From: Bacteroidales bacterium
Lineage (GTDB): Bacteria > Bacteroidota > Bacteroidia > Bacteroidales > VadinHA17
Reading direction: 5' to 3'
Assembly: GCA_003141895.1 (NCBI GenBank)
Contig: PLNT01000004.1
Span: forward strand, 1-46,876
Length of the DNA stretch: 46,876 nucleotides
The position numbers were made by a program, and so were the translations under genes. The notes beneath the pieces were generated by a model. The model had not been told where the DNA came from and ran no database searches. It saw nothing but the letters and a program-made list of their open reading frames with translations. This document shows, one piece after another, positions 16,692 through 24,133 of this stretch. Positions within the stretch are counted from its first letter, which is position 1; every line of letters begins with the position of its first letter.

Positions 16692-17807
16692 ATGGATGCA
16701 GAAATCACAATCATTGGGGCAGGAGTAATTGGGCTCGCAATTGCTGAAACGATGTCGGAAGAATACAAAAATGTATTCCTGATTGAGAAGCATCTCTCCT
16801 TCGGACAGGAAACAAGCAGTCGGAATAGTGAAGTTATACACGCAGGAATTTATTACAGGAAAGACAGCCTTAAATCAAAACTCTGTATCGAAGGTAAAAG
16901 GCTTCTTTATGATTACTGCAGTAAATATGATATTCCTTTTAAAAATTGCGGTAAACTTATCGTAGCAACTTCTGAAGAAGAGATTGCAAAAATTGAGGGA
17001 ATAAGACAGACTGCGATAAGAAACGGAGTTGATGATTTGCAGTTCTTCGATAGAGAACAAATAGCTGAACTGGAACCTAATATATTCGCTCTCAGAGCAC
17101 TTTTTTCTCCATCAACGGGAATCGTTGATTCGCATTCTCTGATGAAACAATATGAGACAAATGCTGTAAATAATGGTTGTCAGATCGTTTATGGAAGTGA
17201 AGTCACAGGAATAGAGCGGATAAGAGACGGCTACAAAGTAAGCCTGCTTGATTCAGATAATAAAGACTACATATTTACTACAAAGATAATTATCAATTCT
17301 GCGGGTCTGACATCAGACAAAATTTCCGGAATGATTGGTATTGAAGATGATAATCTTAAAATTCTATTCTGCAAAGGTGAGTATTTCAGACTAAATCCTC
17401 CTAAAAACAGGTTGATCAATAGGCTTGTTTATCCAGTTCCCCATCATAATATGGAAGGTATCGGAATCCATGTAACAATTGACCTGGGAGGCGGGGTAAA
17501 ACTTGGTCCGGATGTCAGATATCTCGAATCAAATATTTATGATTATAAGGTAACCGCCTCAAAACAGGAAGCATTCTATAAATCTGCCAAAAAGTTCCTT
17601 CCTTTTCTGGAGTTTGATGACCTGTCGCCCGAAATGGCTGGAATTCGTCCAAAGATTCAAAAACCCGGTGAACCTTTGAGAGACTTCTATATCGCTGAAG
17701 AATCTGAAAGAGGATGCAAAGGTTTTATAAATCTTATCGGGATGGAATCGCCGGGACTGACGTCATCAATTGCAATTGCGAAATATGTAAAAGGGTTGAT
17801 CAAATAA
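16692..17807 (+). CDS. lhgO: FAD-dependent oxidoreductase, L-2-hydroxyglutarate oxidase-like
   Basis: 371 aa from the ATG at 16692, where the Rossmann motif begins at once (MDAEITIIGAGVIGLAIAE); a start 54 bases upstream would add an unlikely extension. The N-terminal GxGxxG FAD-binding fold is followed by SSRNSEVIHAGIYY, with the conserved histidine and tyrosine region of the L-2-hydroxyglutarate dehydrogenase branch of the DAO family. NSAGLTSDKISGMIG and the C-terminal PEMAGIRPKIQ and FINLIGMESPGLTSSIAIAKYV close the FAD site. Expected reaction: oxidation of L-2-hydroxyglutarate to 2-oxoglutarate with electrons to quinone or oxygen. It is shorter than E. coli LhgO (about 420 aa), so a related 2-hydroxyacid substrate is possible. 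Divergent from the GH16 gene. Confidence 0.85.
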   Translation: MDAEITIIGAGVIGLAIAETMSEEYKNVFLIEKHLSFGQETSSRNSEVIHAGIYYRKDSLKSKLCIEGKRLLYDYCSKYDIPFKNCGKLIVATSEEEIAKIEGIRQTAIRNGVDDLQFFDREQIAELEPNIFALRALFSPSTGIVDSHSLMKQYETNAVNNGCQIVYGSEVTGIERIRDGYKVSLLDSDNKDYIFTTKIIINSAGLTSDKISGMIGIEDDNLKILFCKGEYFRLNPPKNRLINRLVYPVPHHNMEGIGIHVTIDLGGGVKLGPDVRYLESNIYDYKVTASKQEAFYKSAKKFLPFLEFDDLSPEMAGIRPKIQKPGEPLRDFYIAEESERGCKGFINLIGMESPGLTSSIAIAKYVKGLIK

Positions 17808-17890
17808 CATTTATTGTTCTTTTAAAGGCAATTACTTCCTTCCCTTCCTCAGGGTTAAAAGTCATTTTAATTAATACTGATAAAAGATAA

Positions 17891-17920
17891 GGAGATCCCT
17901 CGCTGACGCTCGGGATGACA
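17891..17920 (-). repeat. Hairpin repeat, ATCCC-stem type, copy 1
   Basis: On the minus strand it reads TGTC-ATCCC-GAGCGTCAGCGA-GGGAT-CTCC. It is inverted relative to the copy at 18011-18039, and the two bracket the 45-bp palindrome at 17948-17992. Confidence 0.75.
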
Positions 17921-17947
17921 GCTATCTTATTGAATATGTGGATATAG

Positions 17948-17992
17948 GAGGAAGGGTTGGCGATTTGCTGAGCAAATCGCCAACCCTTCCTC
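17948..17992. repeat. 45-base near-perfect palindrome
   Basis: The left arm (17948-17969) begins GAGGAAGGGTTGGCG and the right arm (17971-17992) is its exact reverse complement, with a single G between. It is followed by CTTTTAG on the plus strand, so it could terminate the upstream flavoprotein transcript. It is unusually long for a simple terminator and lies between inverted copies of another repeat. Confidence 0.85.
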
Positions 17993-18010
17993 TTTTAGAC
18001 CCCATTGAAT

Positions 18011-18039
18011 TGTCATCCCGAACGAAGTGAGGGATCTCC
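18011..18039 (+). repeat. Hairpin repeat, ATCCC-stem type, copy 2
   Basis: Reads TGTC-ATCCC-GAACGAAGTGA-GGGAT-CTCC. It has the same flanks (GTC, CTCC) and loop type as the ATTGC-stem copies at 10915 and 30661. It ends 12 bases from the uvrB stop codon. Confidence 0.75.
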
Positions 18040-18050
18040 TTGAATATTAA

Positions 18051-20066
18051 CTAAACTTTACCTCTGAGAAGACTCTGAAGATCAGCCATTTCATCCCTGA
18101 ATCTGGCCGCTTCAATAAAATCAAGTTCAGCAGCAGCTTTTTCCATACTTTTTCTTGATTTTTCAATAGCCTTTTCCAGGGCTTCCCTGTTCATATATTT
18201 TACGACGGGATCGGCAGCTACATCCGGCCTCTCAGGTTCAATATATGCTTTCGCAGCAGCTCCTTTCCTGCCTAAACCACTCAAAGCAGAACCTGCCTTT
18301 CTTATTATCTGGGCCGGAATAATACCCATCTCTTCATTATATTTCAACTGCTTGCTTCGACGTCTGTTTGTTTCATCAATAGTCTGTTTCATGCTCCTTG
18401 TGACAACATCGGCATACATTATTACCTTACCATTTAAATTTCGGGCTGCTCTCCCTGCAGTCTGTGTAAGTGAACGCGAAGATCTTAAGAATCCTTCTTT
18501 ATCGGCATCAAGAATTGCAACAAGAGATACTTCGGGAAGATCCAGACCCTCCCTCAGCAGGTTTACTCCGACCAGGACGTCTATTGAACCGGTACGAAGT
18601 TCTTCCATTATATCAATCCGGTCGAGAGTATCGATATCTGAATGAATATAACTGCATTTAATATCATATTTAATAAGGTATGAAGAAAGCTCTTCGGCCA
18701 TACGCTTGGTAATAGTAGTAACAAGCGTTCTTTCGCCCAATTTTGCTCTTGAACGTATCTCTCCCATCAGATTGTCGATCTGGTTTAAGCTTGGACGGAC
18801 TTCGATCGGGGGATCAAGAAGCCCTGTCGGCCGTATGACCTGATCGACAAATACTCCTTCGCTTTTTTCCAGCTCATAATCTGCAGGAGTGGCACTTACA
18901 AAAATTGTCTGACCGGTGAGAGATTCGAACTCTTCGATTCTCATTGGTCTGTTATCAAGTGCTGCAGGGAGTCTGAATCCGTATTCAACCAATGTTTGTT
19001 TCCTGGAATGATCACCTCCGAACATAGCTCTTATCTGAGGCACACTCACATGACTTTCATCAATTACTGTTATAAAGTCCTTTGGAAAATAATCAAGCAG
19101 GCAGAATGGTCTGGTGCCTGGTCTTCTTCCGTCAAAATAACGTGAATAGTTTTCAATGCCGCTGCAATATCCAAGCTCCTTTATCATTTCAAGATCATAT
19201 AAGACCCTCTGTTCAAGCCTCTTGGCTTCCTCTCTTTTTCCTATATCATTGAAATAAGTAACCTGGCGGACCATATCGTCCTGAATGTCGCTTACTGCCA
19301 TGTTAATTCTTTCCCGGGTTGTTACAAAGATATTTGCAGGGTAAATGATGTATTCATTTAGAATTTCCAGTCTCTGACCTGTAACAGGATCGAATGTATT
19401 TAATTCCTCAATCTGGTCACCAAAAAATATCACACGCACAGCAATGTCCGCATATGCCGGAAAAACATCGATAGTATCACCACGGACCCTGAATGTTCCA
19501 TGTTTAAATTCGAGTTCATTACGCGAATAAAGACTGTCGACAAGTCTACGCAGCAGCAGGTTTCGTCCAATAATTTGTCCTTTCTTTATATGGACTGTAT
19601 TGGAATGAAAATCATCGGGGTTGCCAATACCATAAATACATGAAACTGAAGAAACTACAATCACATCTGTTCTACCGGAGAGAAGTGATGATGTTGCACT
19701 AAGCCGAAGCTTCTCAATTTCCTCGTTAATCGACAGATCTTTCTCAATGTACGTGTCCGAAACCGGGAGATATGCTTCAGGCTGGTAGTAGTCATAATAT
19801 GAAACAAAGTATTCTACCTTGTTTTCAGGAAAAAACTGTTTGAATTCACCATAAAGTTGCGCTGCAAGAGTCTTATTGTGACTTAATACGAGGCAAGGCC
19901 TGTTAACTTTCTCAATTACATTGGCAATGGTAAATGTTTTGCCCGATCCTGTAACTCCCAGCAGAGTCTGGAAGGGCACACCCTTATTAAGTCCGTCAAC
20001 AAGCTGGTCAATAGCTTCAGGCTGATCCCCGGTAGGTTGAAAATCGGATATTAGTTTGAAATCCAT
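18051..20066 (-). CDS. uvrB: UvrABC system protein B (excinuclease subunit)
   Basis: 671 aa, close to the usual 660-675. A start 96 bases further upstream would add a Cys-rich run with no homology in the family. The ATG at 20066 (MDFKLISDFQPTGDQPEAI) is the normal beginning and has a promoter match 24 bases before it. Helicase motif I is GVTGSGKTFT. The damage-probing beta-hairpin is in YYDYYQPEAYLP, followed by the DEXX-type IDESHV, motifs V and VI (REGLDLPE, QTAGRAARN), and a C-terminal UVR domain that contacts UvrC (EKAAAELDFIEAARFRDEM). Role: damage verification in nucleotide excision repair. Confidence 0.97.
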   Translation of the reverse strand: MDFKLISDFQPTGDQPEAIDQLVDGLNKGVPFQTLLGVTGSGKTFTIANVIEKVNRPCLVLSHNKTLAAQLYGEFKQFFPENKVEYFVSYYDYYQPEAYLPVSDTYIEKDLSINEEIEKLRLSATSSLLSGRTDVIVVSSVSCIYGIGNPDDFHSNTVHIKKGQIIGRNLLLRRLVDSLYSRNELEFKHGTFRVRGDTIDVFPAYADIAVRVIFFGDQIEELNTFDPVTGQRLEILNEYIIYPANIFVTTRERINMAVSDIQDDMVRQVTYFNDIGKREEAKRLEQRVLYDLEMIKELGYCSGIENYSRYFDGRRPGTRPFCLLDYFPKDFITVIDESHVSVPQIRAMFGGDHSRKQTLVEYGFRLPAALDNRPMRIEEFESLTGQTIFVSATPADYELEKSEGVFVDQVIRPTGLLDPPIEVRPSLNQIDNLMGEIRSRAKLGERTLVTTITKRMAEELSSYLIKYDIKCSYIHSDIDTLDRIDIMEELRTGSIDVLVGVNLLREGLDLPEVSLVAILDADKEGFLRSSRSLTQTAGRAARNLNGKVIMYADVVTRSMKQTIDETNRRRSKQLKYNEEMGIIPAQIIRKAGSALSGLGRKGAAAKAYIEPERPDVAADPVVKYMNREALEKAIEKSRKSMEKAAAELDFIEAARFRDEMADLQSLLRGKV

Positions 20067-20089
20067 AATTACAGCGCAATAAAAGTTTA

Positions 20090-20119
20090 CAAAAGTAAGA
20101 AAACATCCATTAACGACAA
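20090..20119 (-). promoter_or_regulatory. Promoter of uvrB
   Basis: On the minus strand, TTG (20119-20117), 19 bases, then TACTTTTG (20097-20090) matches TTG-N19-TAnnTTTG. The predicted start near 20083 leaves a leader of about 17 bases, which supports the uvrB start at 20066. Confidence 0.7.
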
Positions 20120-20124
20120 TAACT

Positions 20125-20152
20125 GTATGGAACGGTCGCGACCGTTCCATAC
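20125..20152. repeat. 28-bp palindrome with GTCGCGAC core, copy 1
   Basis: The left half GTATGGAACGGTCG is followed directly by its exact reverse complement. A second member at 46115-46142 (left half GTAGGGAACAGTCG) differs at two positions per arm and stays a perfect palindrome. This copy is just upstream of the uvrB promoter. Confidence 0.85.
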
Positions 20153-20183
20153 AACACGTCATCCAAACAACTTGAGCAAATAG

Positions 20184-20210
20184 AAAAGGTGCTCTTTGGA
20201 AGCACCTTTT
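20184..20210 (-). terminator. Terminator of rpoD
   Basis: AAAAGGTGCT (20184-20193) pairs with AGCACCTTTT (20201-20210) across 7 bases. Read on the minus strand the stem ends in TTTT, 19 bases after the sigma-factor stop codon. Confidence 0.8.
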
Positions 20211-20228
20211 CAGTCATTATGCGGTTTA

Positions 20229-21089
20229 TTAACCTAAATATCCTTTTAATAATCTGCTCCGTGAAGTGTGTCTTAATCTTCTTATGGCTTTTTCCTTAAT
20301 CTGACGGACTCTTTCACGTGTAAGACCAAATTTTTCTCCTATTTCTTCGAGAGTCATCTCCTGGCAGCCAATTCCGAAAAAGAATCTGATAATATCTCTT
20401 TCTCTCTCAGTAAGTGTGGCAAGCGCCCGATATATCTCTCTTGAAAGTGATTCATCCATCAGGAGCTTATCAGCAACCGGCGAATCGGAGTTTGTAAGCA
20501 CATCCAGTAAACTGTTATCTTCTCCTTCGATAAAAGGAGCATCAACAGATACATGACGTCCTGAGACCTTCAAGGTATCAGTTACTTTTTCCTTTGGCAG
20601 TTCAAGCACATCGGCCAACTCCTCAGGAGAAGGCGTTCTTTCGTTTTCCTGTTCAAATTTCGAGAATGCTTTATTGATCTTATTGAGAGAACCAACCTGG
20701 TTAAGCGGTAATCTTACTATTCTCGACTGTTCTGCAAGAGCCTGAAGGATTGACTGTCTTATCCACCATACTGCATAGGAAATAAACTTGAAACCACGTG
20801 TTTCATCAAATTTTTCAGCAGCCTTGATAAGGCCCAAGTTTCCTTCGTTGATAAGATCGGGGAGACTAAGTCCCTGGTTTTGATATTGTTTTGCAACAGA
20901 AACAACAAAACGTAAATTTGCTTTTGTGAGTTTTTCAAGAGCAGCTCTGTCGCCTTTCTTGATCCGTTGAGCCAATTCAACTTCTTCTTCTACCGATATC
21001 AACTCTTCCTTACCAATTTCCTGCAAATATTTGTCGAGTGATGCACTCTCTCTGTTTGTTATGGATTTGGTAATCTTTAGTTGTCTCAT
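20229..21089 (-). CDS. rpoD: Primary RNA polymerase sigma factor (sigma-70 family)
   Basis: 286 aa, the compact size of the Bacteroidota housekeeping sigma factor, which lacks the long region 1.1 of E. coli RpoD. It has region 1.2 ([17 protein letters not shown]), region 2 with [12 protein letters not shown] and the -10-binding helix [17 protein letters not shown], region 3 ([15 protein letters not shown]), and region 4.2 helix-turn-helix [23 protein letters not shown]. It directs RNA polymerase to the TTG/TAnnTTTG promoters seen at several places in this window, including its own. An unusually clear GGGAGG lies 5 bases before the ATG. A hairpin terminator follows the stop. Confidence 0.96.
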   Translation of the reverse strand: MRQLKITKSITNRESASLDKYLQEIGKEELISVEEEVELAQRIKKGDRAALEKLTKANLRFVVSVAKQYQNQGLSLPDLINEGNLGLIKAAEKFDETRGFKFISYAVWWIRQSILQALAEQSRIVRLPLNQVGSLNKINKAFSKFEQENERTPSPEELADVLELPKEKVTDTLKVSGRHVSVDAPFIEGEDNSLLDVLTNSDSPVADKLLMDESLSREIYRALATLTERERDIIRFFFGIGCQEMTLEEIGEKFGLTRERVRQIKEKAIRRLRHTSRSRLLKGYLG

Positions 21090-21112
21090 TTATGCCTCCC
21101 AAAAAATTTTCG

Positions 21113-21143
21113 CAAAGATATTGCTTTATTATATAATAACAAA
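21113..21143 (-). promoter_or_regulatory. Promoter of rpoD
   Basis: On the minus strand, TTTG (21143-21140), exactly 19 bases, then TATCTTTG (21120-21113). This is a textbook match to the phylum's vegetative promoter. Transcription would start near 21106, giving a leader of about 17 bases that holds the GGGAGG ribosome-binding site (complement of 21095-21100). Confidence 0.8.
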
Positions 21144-21180
21144 AATTATATACTATTGTTGTAAAAAAGGAGATCTATTT

Positions 21181-21216
21181 TTTTATAAATCCCCTGAATT
21201 TTAATGATTTATAAAA
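21181..21216 (-). terminator. AT-rich 11-bp inverted repeat after htrA
   Basis: TTTTATAAATC (21181-21191) pairs perfectly with GATTTATAAAA (21206-21216) across 14 bases, 10 bases past the htrA stop. There is no T-run on the minus strand, so its role as a terminator is uncertain. Confidence 0.35.
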
Positions 21217-21225
21217 TATCTAATA

Positions 21226-22677
21226 TTAATTACCGAACTGATAATTCAGGATTGTTCCGTCAGGTTGAATACCGCTTATGGATTTAAGCGATTTTTCGTT
21301 ATTGGTATAGTCTTTAACATCCTGGGCGGTTTTTACTTTTTTACCATTGACACTCAGTATAATGTATCCCTTGGCCATGCTAATATCTTTGAATTTCCCG
21401 TCGTTAATGTCAGTGACTTTGACTCCATAATCGATGTCGAGCGAGTTCATTTCCGGGGTTCCGAGAGGTTCAAGACGTGCACCGAAGACTAGTTCTCCTG
21501 CACCATCCATTGAGGCTGTTACCACACTTGTATTTCCAGCCTGATTTTTCAAAACGAGGGGAACGGTATTTTCTTTACCGTTTCTGAGAAACGTTACAGT
21601 TGCTTTGTCACCGGGACGGTGCTGTCCAACCTGTTCCTGCAGTTCAGCAACAGTATTTACATCGGTCCCATCGAATTTCATAATAACATCGTTCTCCTTA
21701 AGTCCTGCAGCTTTTGCTGAACCATCATCAGTGACTCTTGTTATAAGAATACCTCTAACTTCCGGGAGTTTTAATTTATCAGCATCATCTGATTCAACGT
21801 CTTTAATATTAACCCCGATAAGAGCCCTTTGAACATGACCAAATTCTTTAAGGTCATTTACAACTTTCTTTACAATCGTTACCGGAATAGCAAATGAATT
21901 ACCGGCGTAAGCACCATTTGGAGATAAAATTGCAGAAGTAATCCCAACAAGTAATCCCTTTGTATTTACGAGGGCCCCGCCACTATTACCCATATTCAGC
22001 GCTGCATCAGTCTGAATAAATGATTCGATAGAATAAGGGCCTTCGTTCAGATTCAGACCTCCTCTTCCCTTTGCACTTACAATACCGGCCGTTACTGTAG
22101 ATGTAAGATTGAATGGATTTCCTACAGCAAGTACCCATTCGCCCAGTTTAAGCTGTTCGGAATCTCCATATTTTATAAAAGGTAGATTGTCAGCTTTTAT
22201 TTTAAGCAAAGCAATGTCAGTTCCCGGATCACGACCTACTACTTTAGCTGTAAAAGTTCTTTTATCATTTAAAGTAACATCAACAGATTCAGCACTTTCT
22301 ACGACATGATTGTTGGTAATGATATATCCATCGCTGGAAATAATAACTCCAGAACCGTAGCCATTCACCTCTCTCTGTTTTGAATTACGATCGCCGTAAA
22401 ACCATTGCATTATCGGATTATCAGGTGATCCGGTCATTTTTATATGTACATGTACAACAGCATGAACAGTCAGTTCAGCTGCATAGGTGAAATCGATCTG
22501 GCCTTCCTGCGTCTGAAGTGAGGTAAGATAAGCTCTTGCCTTTTGAACTTCAATGCCTGAACTATCTTTCATTGCGGCTATTACTGGTTTGTCAACTATT
22601 TTTGTATAAGCAAAAAGTGCAATTGCTGCCCCAAAAATTGCCATTAATAACGCGCCTAATAAATACTTTAATTTCAT
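21226..22677 (-). CDS. htrA: HtrA/DegP-family periplasmic serine protease
   Basis: 483 aa. An N-terminal TM anchor or signal (about 5-25) is followed by a trypsin-like protease domain with an intact triad: H124 in TNNHVV, D154 in PGTDIALLKI and S232 in GNSGGAL. The first PDZ domain (about 275-365) contains RALIGVNIK and AGLKENDVIMKFDG. A second, weaker PDZ-like domain follows to the C-terminus (GYIILSVNGKKVKTAQDV). Family role: ATP-independent degradation and chaperoning of misfolded envelope proteins, assembled through the protease domain, with PDZ domains gating activity. It lies directly upstream of rpoD on the same strand, but rpoD has its own promoter. The 5' region may be long (see 22678-23100). 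Confidence 0.95.
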   Translation of the reverse strand: MKLKYLLGALLMAIFGAAIALFAYTKIVDKPVIAAMKDSSGIEVQKARAYLTSLQTQEGQIDFTYAAELTVHAVVHVHIKMTGSPDNPIMQWFYGDRNSKQREVNGYGSGVIISSDGYIITNNHVVESAESVDVTLNDKRTFTAKVVGRDPGTDIALLKIKADNLPFIKYGDSEQLKLGEWVLAVGNPFNLTSTVTAGIVSAKGRGGLNLNEGPYSIESFIQTDAALNMGNSGGALVNTKGLLVGITSAILSPNGAYAGNSFAIPVTIVKKVVNDLKEFGHVQRALIGVNIKDVESDDADKLKLPEVRGILITRVTDDGSAKAAGLKENDVIMKFDGTDVNTVAELQEQVGQHRPGDKATVTFLRNGKENTVPLVLKNQAGNTSVVTASMDGAGELVFGARLEPLGTPEMNSLDIDYGVKVTDINDGKFKDISMAKGYIILSVNGKKVKTAQDVKDYTNNEKSLKSISGIQPDGTILNYQFGN

Positions 22678-22712
22678 ATCTTTTTTGTTTTTAATTAATC
22701 AGTCCTTTTGTC

Positions 22713-22855
22713 GAAGGATCAAAATCCTTCATAAAAGTTTAATATCTTTATAACCTTAATCTGTCATCATTTGTTTACAAAGATCATGCATTTTTCAAAT
22801 CATTTTCAACAAATTACGCAGAATTAACAACTCTTTAACGATGATGACAAAAATA
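22713..22855 (-). promoter_or_regulatory. Candidate promoter and leader hairpin of htrA
   Basis: On the minus strand TATTTTTG (22855-22848) fits the -7 element, but no TTG stands 19 bases upstream. Transcription from it would give a leader of about 165 bases. Within that leader GAAGGAT (22713-22719) pairs with ATCCTTC (22724-22730) across CAAA. Apart from this and the tandem repeats at 22996-23092, I see nothing in 22678-23100. Confidence 0.35.
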
Positions 22856-22995
22856 TTTAACAAATATTACGGAACTGGTTCCGATTTCATTACCGCTATC
22901 AAAACAATATTGATTGAAAAAAAGATGTTCCTCAGACTCTTCATTAAGTTTTCTGACATTACTTCAGTCAGTTCAGGACATTGTGACATATAAAA

Positions 22996-23051
22996 GGTAC
23001 AACGGTATAAAGGTATAACGGTACAATGGCACAAAGGTGCAACGGCACAAT
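22996..23051. repeat. Seven 8-bp tandem repeats (GGYRYAAN)
   Basis: Seven consecutive octamers: GGTACAAC, GGTATAAA, GGTATAAC, GGTACAAT, GGCACAAA, GGTGCAAC, GGCACAAT. They lie about 50-105 bases before the rlmN start and are followed by a second tandem tract. Confidence 0.85.
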
Positions 23052-23064
23052 TGTAGATGAACAA

Positions 23065-23092
23065 CGAAAAACGAGAAACGAGAAACGAGAAA
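23065..23092. repeat. Four 7-bp tandem repeats (CGAGAAA)
   Basis: CGAAAAA followed by three CGAGAAA units, ending 8 bases before the rlmN ATG. The GTAGGAGG after it contains a Shine-Dalgarno-like AGGAGG that touches the ATG. Confidence 0.8.
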
Positions 23093-23100
23093 GTAGGAGG

Positions 23101-24129
23101 ATGCAGAAAGAAAAACTATACGGGAAGACACTAAATGAACTGATTGTTGTTACAAAACGGTTAGGATTACCGGGGTTTGCAGCCAAGCAAATATCTGACT
23201 GGTTATATAAAAAAGAGATTCAGTCAATTGACGAATTGACAAACCTGTCAAAGAAAACCAGAGAACTCCTTTCATCAGATTATGAAATAGGTCTGTCAGC
23301 TCCGGTAAATGAATCCAAAAGTTCTGACGGAACAAAGAAATATCTCTATAAGGTAATGAATGACAAATTTATAGAGACAGCTTATATTCCTGATGAAGAT
23401 CGTGCCACTATATGTGTCTCCTCCCAGGTTGGATGTAAAATGGGTTGTATTTTCTGTATGACCGGAAAACAGGGTTTCCAGGGAAACCTTTCAGCAAATG
23501 AAATACTTAACCAATTCAGAAGCTTACCCGAGTTTGGTACCCTGTCTAATATGGTTTATATGGGAATGGGCGAACCTTTAGATAATGTCACCGAAGTACT
23601 TAAAAGTCTGGATATTCTTACCAGCGAATGGGGATACGCATGGAGTCCGACGAGGATTACGGTCAGCACAGTCGGATTAATAACCGGAATGAGGGATTTT
23701 CTTGAGAAAAGCCGTTGTCATCTTGCTGTAAGCCTGCATTCTCCGTTCGATGAGGAACGGCGAAAACTTATGCCCGTTCAACGCACAAATACAGTAAAAG
23801 GAGTACTGGATATAATCCGGAATTTTGATTTTAATAGTCAGCGTCGGGTTTACTTTGAGTATATTCTCTTTAAAGGTCTGAATGATACTCCAGCCCATGT
23901 TAAGGAACTTGCCAGAATTCTCAACGGGATTAAATGCCGCATTAATATTATCCGCTTTCATCCGATTCCGGGTTCTGAATTCGAGAGTCCGGATATAGAA
24001 GCAACAATAAAATTCAAAGATTCGCTTAATGACAAAGGTTTATTCACAACAATCAGAGAGAGCCGCGGTGTTGACATTCAGGCAGCCTGCGGTCTGTTAT
24101 CTACAATTCAGCAAAATAAATCACTTTAA
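23101..24129 (+). CDS. rlmN: Dual-specificity rRNA/tRNA methyltransferase RlmN
   Basis: 342 aa. Radical-SAM enzyme that methylates C2 of adenosine 2503 in 23S rRNA and A37 of some tRNAs. The [4Fe-4S] cysteines are C112, C116 and C119 (CKMGCIFCM). The catalytic cysteine is in the C-terminal AACGLLST, and GMGEPLDN binds SAM. The ATG at 23101 (MQKEKLYGKTLNEL) matches where the family begins; an in-frame ATG at 23026 would translate the tandem repeats and is rejected. AGGAGG directly abuts the ATG, which is closer than optimal. dacB follows after four bases, so the two are probably co-transcribed. Confidence 0.95.
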   Translation: MQKEKLYGKTLNELIVVTKRLGLPGFAAKQISDWLYKKEIQSIDELTNLSKKTRELLSSDYEIGLSAPVNESKSSDGTKKYLYKVMNDKFIETAYIPDEDRATICVSSQVGCKMGCIFCMTGKQGFQGNLSANEILNQFRSLPEFGTLSNMVYMGMGEPLDNVTEVLKSLDILTSEWGYAWSPTRITVSTVGLITGMRDFLEKSRCHLAVSLHSPFDEERRKLMPVQRTNTVKGVLDIIRNFDFNSQRRVYFEYILFKGLNDTPAHVKELARILNGIKCRINIIRFHPIPGSEFESPDIEATIKFKDSLNDKGLFTTIRESRGVDIQAACGLLSTIQQNKSL

Positions 24130-24133
24130 AGAG

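Noticed and set aside
17891-18039. CRISPR array
   Set aside because: The repeats are inverted and only two, with a palindrome rather than spacers between them, and no cas genes are in the window.
20067-20162. N-terminal extension of UvrB
   Set aside because: The extra 32 codons cross the promoter and the 28-bp palindrome and do not resemble UvrB; the start at 20066 is family-typical.
23026-23100. Longer RlmN starting at 23026
   Set aside because: It would translate the 7- and 8-bp tandem repeats into a low-complexity basic run absent from the family.
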